Assembly (NCBI GenBank): GCA_019120475.1
Contig: DWVA01000224.1
Coordinates: 1 to 11,609 of the forward strand
Direction: 5' to 3'
DNA length: 11,609 nt
Source: Candidatus Blautia intestinipullorum
GTDB taxonomy: Bacteria > Bacillota > Clostridia > Lachnospirales > Lachnospiraceae
Part shown: positions 6,508 through 11,609 of the stretch, piece by piece
Numbering within the stretch: position 1 is the first letter of the stretch
Layout: the number at the start of each line of letters is the position of its first letter
The notes under the pieces: generated by a model
Seen by the model: only the letters and a program-made list of their open reading frames with translations
Databases searched by the model: none
What the model was told of the DNA's origin: nothing
Program-made: the position numbers and the translations under genes

Positions 6508-7512
6508 ATGGCAGAATTTATCAATCCGGCCATTGTGCCGAAAGTAACGCTTCCTTCAGGCGAGGAAGTTCCCTGTGTGGGAATGGGAACCTTTGGCTCC
6601 GACAGAGTTTCCGCAGAGGATGTATCCGCCGCTGTGGCGGGAGCTATCCGCAGCGGATACCGTATGTTTGACTGCGCGGCCTGCTACGGCAACGAGCACC
6701 AGATCGGAGAGGTATTCCGGAAAGCCTTTGACGAAGGCGTAGTGGAAAGAAAAGAGCTTTTCATTATGACAAAGGTATGGAACGATATGCACAGAAAAGT
6801 AGAAGAAGCATGCCGCAAGAGCATCCAGGATCTTCAGTGCGACTATGTGGATCTTTATTTTATCCACTGGCCTTTCCCGAACTATCATGCTCCGGGATGC
6901 GATGTGACATCCAGAAATCCTGATTCCAGACCGTTCAGCGCAGAAGAGTTTATGGATACCTACCGTCAGTGCGAAGCCCTGGTGGAAAAAGGAGTGATCC
7001 GCTACATCGGTATCTCCAATATGACGATTCCGAAGCTGGAGGCAGTTCTTCCTCTGATGAAGATCAAACCGGCGGCCTGCGAACTGGAGCTTCACGTTTG
7101 CTTCCAGCAGCAGGAGCTTTACGATTATCTGGTCGCACACAACATCCAGCCTGTAGGCTATATGCCTCTCGGTTCTCCGAGACGTCCGGAGAGAGACATC
7201 TGCCCGGAGGATGTAGCGGATCTTGATCTTCCGGAAATGAAAGAGATCGCAGTGGCTCACGGCGGTGTGAATACAGCTCTTATAGCTCTGAAATGGGCGC
7301 ATCAGAGAGGAGAGATCGCGATTCCCTTCTCTGTACACCATTATGCAGATAATCTGAAATGTGTTACAGAAGATCCGCTGACAGAGGAAGAGATGAAGAA
7401 GATAAGCACTCTGGAAAAAGGGAACCGCCTTGTAAAAGGCCAGGTATTCCTCTGGGAGGGTGCGAAGGACTGGCACGATCTCTGGGACGAGGACGGCGTG
7501 ATCGTAAAATAA
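6508..7512 (+). CDS. Aldo-keto reductase
   Basis: A 334-residue aldo-keto reductase, a cytoplasmic NAD(P)H-dependent TIM-barrel enzyme that reduces aldoses or other carbonyls to alcohols. The catalytic tetrad is intact: Asp55 and Tyr60 (FDCAACYGNE), Lys89 (MTKVWND) and His120 (YFIHWPF). GMGTFG (25-30) and the RYIGISN segment are also typical. The C terminus carries an aromatic-rich tail (LWEGAKDWHDLWDEDG) that may close over the active site. AAGGAG (6495-6500) lies 7 nt before the ATG, 18 nt after the preceding gene, so it is the last gene of the operon. Reduction of a hexose to a hexitol, the first step before the GatD-like dehydrogenase, is an attractive inference. A detoxifying or side-product role is equally possible on present evidence. 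Confidence 0.9.
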   Translation: MAEFINPAIVPKVTLPSGEEVPCVGMGTFGSDRVSAEDVSAAVAGAIRSGYRMFDCAACYGNEHQIGEVFRKAFDEGVVERKELFIMTKVWNDMHRKVEEACRKSIQDLQCDYVDLYFIHWPFPNYHAPGCDVTSRNPDSRPFSAEEFMDTYRQCEALVEKGVIRYIGISNMTIPKLEAVLPLMKIKPAACELELHVCFQQQELYDYLVAHNIQPVGYMPLGSPRRPERDICPEDVADLDLPEMKEIAVAHGGVNTALIALKWAHQRGEIAIPFSVHHYADNLKCVTEDPLTEEEMKKISTLEKGNRLVKGQVFLWEGAKDWHDLWDEDGVIVK

Positions 7513-7540
7513 GCCGGAAAGAAATGTAAAAACGCGGCTC

Positions 7541-7569
7541 TTCCCAAATGAAAGAATCCATGATAAAAT
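7541..7569 (+). promoter_or_regulatory. Possible promoter upstream of the operon terminator
   Basis: TTCCCA (7541-7546; four of six matches to the -35 consensus) lies 17 bp before TAAAAT (7564-7569; five of six matches to the -10). A transcript from here would start near 7576 and meet the terminator at 7592-7643, so it would be a very short RNA unless it reads through into the two-component genes. The evidence is weak and based on hexamer matches only. Confidence 0.25.
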
Positions 7570-7591
7570 ACACATAAGATGCACAGACAGA

Positions 7592-7643
7592 AAGGCGCTT
7601 CCTGAGGATGCGGCAGCCGCGCATGCTCAGGAAGCGTTTCTTT
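7592..7643 (+). terminator. Rho-independent terminator after the catabolic operon
   Basis: CGCTTCCTGAG (7596-7606) pairs perfectly with CTCAGGAAGCG (7626-7636). An inner helix ATGCG/CGCAT (7608-7612 / 7620-7624) extends it, and AAA/TTT flanks add further pairs. TTTCTTT follows. It lies about 80 nt after the aldo-keto reductase stop and separates the catabolic operon from the regulatory unit. The T tract is interrupted by a C, so some read-through into the regulator genes is possible. Confidence 0.8.
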
Positions 7644-7669
7644 GATGTTTTCTGATAGGACAATATTTT
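7642..7669 (+). promoter_or_regulatory. Candidate promoter of the two-component operon
   Basis: TTGATG (7642-7647; four of six matches) and TATTTT (7664-7669) are separated by 16 bp, just after the terminator and about 65 nt before the response-regulator ATG. Both boxes are imperfect, which would fit low constitutive expression of a sensor system. GAAGCGTTTC (7631-7640), one base different from the operator at 790-799, abuts the -35 box. Confidence 0.4.
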
Positions 7670-7732
7670 ACGGACTGCGGGGGAAAAGAAAAGAACTGTG
7701 CCTGAAAATTACTAACAGGAGACTGTCATAAC

Positions 7733-9352
7733 ATGTACCGTATTTTATTAGTAGATGATGAGATTCTTGTAAGAGATGCGATCAAGGAAAATATCGACTG
7801 GGAGGGGCTTGGCTGTGAGCTGACGGGAATCTGTGAAAACGGACAGCAGGCTGCGGAGTTTGTAAAGCAGCACCCGGTGGATATTGTGCTGACGGATATC
7901 CTTATGCCTTATATGGACGGAATGGAGCTGAGCCATTTTCTGCACGACAACTATCCTGATGTTGTGATCGTTATTTTCAGCGGATTCGGGGAATTTGAGT
8001 ATGCCAAGAAGGCGATCCAGTACAATGTAAGCGAATACCTTCTGAAGCCGGTAACCGCAATGGAGCTTACCGAAGTCATCAATAAGATGAAAGACAAAGT
8101 GGATCAACGCCGCAAAGAAAAAGCAAAAATGGAGAGGCTGACCAGAGCGTCCGAAAGCTACCGCAAAAACGCCCAGATCATCCGGTTCAAAGCAATAGAA
8201 GCTGTGGTAAACTGCACAGTAGATGTAAAAACAGGCATGGAGCAGCTTGCCGCCATGGGAATAGAACTGACAGAGGGAAGCTGCCGGGTGGCCATCTTTG
8301 ATATTGATATTTATTCAGATATCTATCAGGTTGATACAGTGAAAAGGCAGGAGAGCGCTTTGATGGCGTTTGTCCTCTATAATATCAGTGATGAGATCGT
8401 AAAAAGAGAGAATGCCGGCATCGCTTACCAGGAGGGGGGAAATCATGTCTGTATCCTTTTCCAGGAAAAATGGGGCCGGGATCGGAATGAAAAGACAAAG
8501 GAAATCTGTCGGGAAATCCAGCAGAAGATGCAGGAGGTTATGGGAATCAGCGTTTCTGTTGGAATCGGAAAATGGGTAAGGAGGCCGGAACAGCTTCTGA
8601 TCTCCCACGATACGGCGGAAAAAGCTATTCAATACCGTTATCTTCTGGGAGAAGGCCTTCTTCTTGATATGGAGGAAATGAAACCGGAGCAGAATATTTC
8701 TCTGGAGAAATACCTGAATGATCTTTCAGAGGCTATAAAAGCCGGAGCACAGGAAAATGCCGAAAAAGCCATGAGGGACATTGAAGAGGCGGTCAAAGGC
8801 GCCATGGTGGAAAAAAGCAGAGCCTGTATGTATCTTCAGCAGGTGATCCGTACTATCGACCGTATATGTGAAGATGTTTCAGCGGATATGGAGAAGATCC
8901 TTAAGGGACGCGACATGCTTTTGCAGCAGGTGACGGAGCAGAAATCTTTCGGACGTGCCTGCGATGTTGTACGGGAATATGTAATGAAAATGTTTAAAAT
9001 GCTCACGGATATGAACAGCTCCAGCGGCCAGCGCCAGGCGAGAATGGCGGTGGAGTATATCCAGAAGAATTATATGAACCCGAACCTGAGCCTGAACGAC
9101 ATCTGCTCTTATCTGAATATCAGTACCAGTTATTTCAGCACGATCTTTAAGGAAATGACAGGAGAAACCTTTACGGAAGTTCTGATACGCACAAGGATGG
9201 AAAAAGCCAAGGAGCTTCTGGAAAATACGATGATGAAGAACTATGAGATCGCGGAAAAGGTGGGATTCTCCGATCCTCATTATTTTGGTATTTCCTTTAA
9301 GAAAATGACAGGGATCACGCCTACGGAATATGCCAGGGAGAAACGAAAATGA
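7733..9352 (+). CDS. YesN-type response regulator, AraC family
   Basis: A 539-residue response regulator. An N-terminal receiver domain (1-120) has acidic residues Asp8-Asp9, phosphoacceptor Asp55 (VLTDILMP), Ser83 and Lys105 (YLLKPV). A middle region of about 160-310 resembles the degenerate GGDEF-like segment common in YesN proteins (VAIFDID, and SVGIGKWVRRPEQL). A helical stretch follows. The C-terminal AraC domain (about 435-539) has two helix-turn-helices, around LSLNDICSYLNIS (453-465) and NYEIAEKVGFSD (504-515). The ATG is preceded by AGGAG (7717-7721). It is phosphorylated by the kinase encoded next, and probably activates a sugar uptake or catabolic gene set that includes the transporter components downstream. 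Its binding sites were not identified. Confidence 0.94.
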   Translation: MYRILLVDDEILVRDAIKENIDWEGLGCELTGICENGQQAAEFVKQHPVDIVLTDILMPYMDGMELSHFLHDNYPDVVIVIFSGFGEFEYAKKAIQYNVSEYLLKPVTAMELTEVINKMKDKVDQRRKEKAKMERLTRASESYRKNAQIIRFKAIEAVVNCTVDVKTGMEQLAAMGIELTEGSCRVAIFDIDIYSDIYQVDTVKRQESALMAFVLYNISDEIVKRENAGIAYQEGGNHVCILFQEKWGRDRNEKTKEICREIQQKMQEVMGISVSVGIGKWVRRPEQLLISHDTAEKAIQYRYLLGEGLLLDMEEMKPEQNISLEKYLNDLSEAIKAGAQENAEKAMRDIEEAVKGAMVEKSRACMYLQQVIRTIDRICEDVSADMEKILKGRDMLLQQVTEQKSFGRACDVVREYVMKMFKMLTDMNSSSGQRQARMAVEYIQKNYMNPNLSLNDICSYLNISTSYFSTIFKEMTGETFTEVLIRTRMEKAKELLENTMMKNYEIAEKVGFSDPHYFGISFKKMTGITPTEYAREKRK

Positions 9353-11145
9353 AAAGGAACAGGCCGGCTGCGGTAATTATGGAGAAATTTAAAAGCATAC
9401 AGAGCGCGATCTTTGCCGCGGCGTCTATTCTGATCCTTGGGGCTGTGGTGGTCGTTACGATTGTTTCCATGCGTTTTACCCGGAACACGATTTTCGAGAA
9501 CTCGTCGCTGTATACGCAGACGATCATCCAGCAGATGAACCAGAATATTGATTCCTACATAGATTACATGGAAAACATCGCTTACCTGGTATCCAGCAAC
9601 GAGGACGTACAGTCCTATCTTTTTGACGATACGGCCGACGCCCAGGCAAGAGAGAGAATTCTGGGGCAGTTTGTGACCATTCTGGAGAGCCGCGGCGATA
9701 TTCTGAACCTTGGGATTATTGGGACAAACGGCAGGATGCTGATCAATAACGGAAGCGAATCCGTAAATCCTGATCTGGACCTTGATACCCAGAAATGGTA
9801 TACGGACGCGCTCCACAGCAATTCCAGCGTTTCTCTTACTTCCTCCCATGTGCAGCATATCATCAGCGGGGAAAGACCCTGGGTGATCACTCTGAGCAAG
9901 GGAATAAGAAATCCCTCCGGCGGCGGGGAAAAAGAAGGCGTGTTTTTTATTGACCTGAATTATAACGCCATCAGCGCCCTTTGCGATGAAAACATAACCG
10001 GAAACCAGGGCTACGCTTTTATTCTGGATCAGGAGGGGAACATTGTCTATCATCCTCAGCAGCAGCAGCTCTATAATGAGCTGCAGACGGAAAATATCGA
10101 CCTGATCATGGACACGGATTCTGACACGGTTCTCACCGGAAACGGAAACAGCGGGAAACTCTATTCCATTTCCAGGTCAGAAAAAACAGGATGGACGGTA
10201 GTGGACTGTGTCAGTGTGAAAGAGCTGCTGAAAAAAAGCAATCAGGCTCAGAGCATTTATGCCCTGACCTCCATTGCCCTTGTCATTGTCGCCTTGTTTT
10301 TTTCCAGACTTATCTCCGGAAGCATTACTCTGCCTATCCAGCGCCTGCGGGATTCCATGGCCCGGGTGCAGGAGGGGGATTTTGACGGGCCGGACGTGGA
10401 GGTGGACTCCGAAAACGAGATCGGCAGTCTTACCAGATCTTTTAATGTGATGACGCACAGGATCCATGAGCTGATGGAACAGAATGTACGGGATCAGGAA
10501 GAAAAAAGAAAAAGCGAGCTGAAGGCTCTTCAGTCCCAGATCAATCCGCATTTTCTCTACAACACACTGGATTCGATCATCTGGATGGCGGAGGGCAAAA
10601 AGAATGAGGAAGTTGTCCTTATGACCGCTTCTCTGGCGCGGCTTCTCCGGCAGAGCATCAGCAATGAGGACGAGGTAGTTCCCATCGCCCAGGAGATCGA
10701 GTACGCCAGAGGCTACCTGACCATTCAGAAAATGCGCTATAAAGATAAAATGGAGTTTCAGATCGACGTGGATCCTGCTATCCTGCATATCAACCTTATC
10801 AAGCTTGTTCTGCAGCCAATCATTGAGAACGCGATCTATCACGGACTGAAATATAAGGAAAGCAAGGGCCTTTTACAGGTAAAGGGCTATATGAAAGATG
10901 GAAACGCGGTTCTGCAGGTAATCGATAACGGCGTGGGAATGGACGCCGATACCCTGGCCCATATTTATGACAAGCATAAGGTAAATTATCAGTCAAACGG
11001 CGTAGGCGTATATAATGTGCAGAAGCGGCTGCAGCTTTATTATGGAAGCGATTATGGAATCGTGTACGAAAGTGAAGCAGGCAAAGGAACTACTGCCACC
11101 ATTACCATACCAGGCATACAGGAGGGCACCAGTGAGAAAATATAA
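9349..11145 (+). CDS. YesM/LytS-type membrane sensor histidine kinase
   Basis: A 598-residue sensor kinase. The first membrane segment is about residues 18-41. An extracellular Cache-like sensor region follows (about 42-300, with the typical GYAFILDQEGNIVYHP strand-turn at 221-236). The second membrane segment (about 303-321) leads to HAMP (about 322-376). The kinase core has the His_kinase motif QINPHFLYNTL with phosphorylated His401. The ATPase domain shows the N box IIENAIYHG (Asn494), the G1 box DNGVGM (526-531) and the glycine-rich SNGVGVYNVQKRL (549-561). The ATG overlaps the response-regulator stop by 4 bp, which is typical of translational coupling, and AGGGAG lies about 8 nt upstream. 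Because a binding protein is encoded immediately after and overlaps it, the signal may be a sugar-loaded binding protein, not the sugar itself. Confidence 0.94.
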   Translation: MKRNRPAAVIMEKFKSIQSAIFAAASILILGAVVVVTIVSMRFTRNTIFENSSLYTQTIIQQMNQNIDSYIDYMENIAYLVSSNEDVQSYLFDDTADAQARERILGQFVTILESRGDILNLGIIGTNGRMLINNGSESVNPDLDLDTQKWYTDALHSNSSVSLTSSHVQHIISGERPWVITLSKGIRNPSGGGEKEGVFFIDLNYNAISALCDENITGNQGYAFILDQEGNIVYHPQQQQLYNELQTENIDLIMDTDSDTVLTGNGNSGKLYSISRSEKTGWTVVDCVSVKELLKKSNQAQSIYALTSIALVIVALFFSRLISGSITLPIQRLRDSMARVQEGDFDGPDVEVDSENEIGSLTRSFNVMTHRIHELMEQNVRDQEEKRKSELKALQSQINPHFLYNTLDSIIWMAEGKKNEEVVLMTASLARLLRQSISNEDEVVPIAQEIEYARGYLTIQKMRYKDKMEFQIDVDPAILHINLIKLVLQPIIENAIYHGLKYKESKGLLQVKGYMKDGNAVLQVIDNGVGMDADTLAHIYDKHKVNYQSNGVGVYNVQKRLQLYYGSDYGIVYESEAGKGTTATITIPGIQEGTSEKI

Positions 11146-11609
11146 AAAATGGATAATCGCAGGGATCCTTGCAGTTCTGGCCGCTGCAGTGTGCACAGGC
11201 TTATATGTCAGAAAGGTGCAGCGGGAAAACAAAAGCTACTCTCTGATCTATATTCCGAAAGTAGTGGACGGGACAAACGATTTCTGGACTTCCCTGATCC
11301 TCGGCACAGAGATGGCGGCGAAAGAATACCGGGCGGACATTGAGATCATGGCTCCGGAAGATGAAAACGATGTGGAAGGCCAGAACCGGCTTCTGGAAGA
11401 AGCCATAGAGAAAAAACCGGACGCCATCCTTTTTTCCCCGTCCAGCTTTACGGAATCAGACAGTCTTCTGAAGAACGCAAAAGATAAAGGGATACATATT
11501 GTTTTTGTGGATTCCTATACAGATCAGGACATCCAGGATATCACAGTGGCTACAGACAATCTGGAAGCGGGAGAGCTTCTGGGGAAATTCGCCGCCGGCC
11601 TTTTAAAGC
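11132..11609 (+). CDS. Sugar-binding protein, membrane-anchored, partial (3' end outside window)
   Basis: This is the N-terminal 159 residues of a ribose/xylose/galactose-type periplasmic-binding protein (Peripla_BP_4 class). The mature domain starts at about YSLIYIPKVVDGTNDFW (36-52). It continues through LEEAIEKKPDAILFSPSS and GIHIVFVDSYTD to TDNLEAGELLG, all characteristic of the family. The GTG start at 11132 follows GGAGGG (11121-11126) and overlaps the kinase gene by 14 bp. The N terminus is a basic start (RKYKK) plus one hydrophobic helix (about 8-26). The only nearby cysteine is in the context AAVC, a poor lipobox, so it looks anchored by an uncleaved helix instead of lipidated. Position and overlap suggest it either serves an ABC transporter encoded downstream or acts as the sensory partner of the kinase, as XylFII does for LytS in clostridia. 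Confidence 0.88.
   Translation, partial: MRKYKKWIIAGILAVLAAAVCTGLYVRKVQRENKSYSLIYIPKVVDGTNDFWTSLILGTEMAAKEYRADIEIMAPEDENDVEGQNRLLEEAIEKKPDAILFSPSSFTESDSLLKNAKDKGIHIVFVDSYTDQDIQDITVATDNLEAGELLGKFAAGLLK

Noticed and set aside
6556..7584. Long minus-strand reading frame opposite the aldo-keto reductase
   Set aside because: It is an antisense shadow of a gene with an intact catalytic tetrad and good ribosome binding site. Its translation has no recognisable domain.
11180..11200. Lipoprotein signal in the sugar-binding protein
   Set aside because: The only cysteine, Cys21, is preceded by A-A-V, which lacks the usual Leu at -3 and small residue at -1. A transmembrane anchor fits better, though lipidation is not excluded.
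1..11609. Mobile elements, CRISPR arrays, tRNA or defence genes
   Set aside because: No transposase, integrase, spaced direct-repeat array or cloverleaf was found on either strand. All large open frames are explained by metabolic or regulatory genes.

Overview
This window looks like chromosomal DNA of an anaerobic Gram-positive of the class Clostridia, most likely a gut Lachnospiraceae member. The signs are strong AGGAGG-type ribosome binding sites, mid-range GC, a YesN/YesM-type two-component pair, and proteins that read as clostridial carbohydrate genes. No mobile element, CRISPR array, tRNA or rRNA was seen. The assignment rests on general character only, with no marker gene.

Layout. Positions 41-80 hold a bidirectional terminator. 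A fucU-type sugar mutarotase (121-564) is on the minus strand. A divergent intergenic region (565-917) follows. It carries a hairpin in the fucU leader, a near-consensus sigma-A promoter (TTGACA-17-TATGAT) facing right, and a perfect LacI-family palindrome (GAAACGTTTC) just after the predicted transcription start. Rightward from this promoter runs a six-gene catabolic operon: GatY/KbaY-type class II aldolase, LacI-family regulator, FGGY carbohydrate kinase, GatD-like zinc polyol(-phosphate) dehydrogenase, PfkB/LacC-FruK-type kinase, and aldo-keto reductase. The operon ends at 7512 and is followed by a strong hairpin terminator (7592-7643). A second unit then begins, encoding a YesN-type response regulator, a YesM/LytS-type sensor kinase overlapping it by 4 bp, and a sugar-binding protein overlapping the kinase by 14 bp. 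The sugar-binding protein is cut by the window end.

How the genes may work together (inference). GatD-like dehydrogenase, PfkB kinase and GatY-type aldolase are the core of the galactitol/tagatose-6-phosphate route: galactitol-1-P to tagatose-6-P to tagatose-1,6-bisphosphate to DHAP plus glyceraldehyde-3-P. No PTS gene is visible. Instead there is an FGGY kinase, an aldo-keto reductase, a mutarotase and an ABC-type binding protein, which suggests an unphosphorylated hexose or hexitol is imported and phosphorylated inside the cell. One reading is an oxidoreductive galactose/galactitol/tagatose pathway. The true substrate cannot be fixed from sequence. Two layers of control are visible: the local LacI-family repressor on the catabolic operon, and a membrane sensory module that may use the anchored binding protein as its sugar detector.
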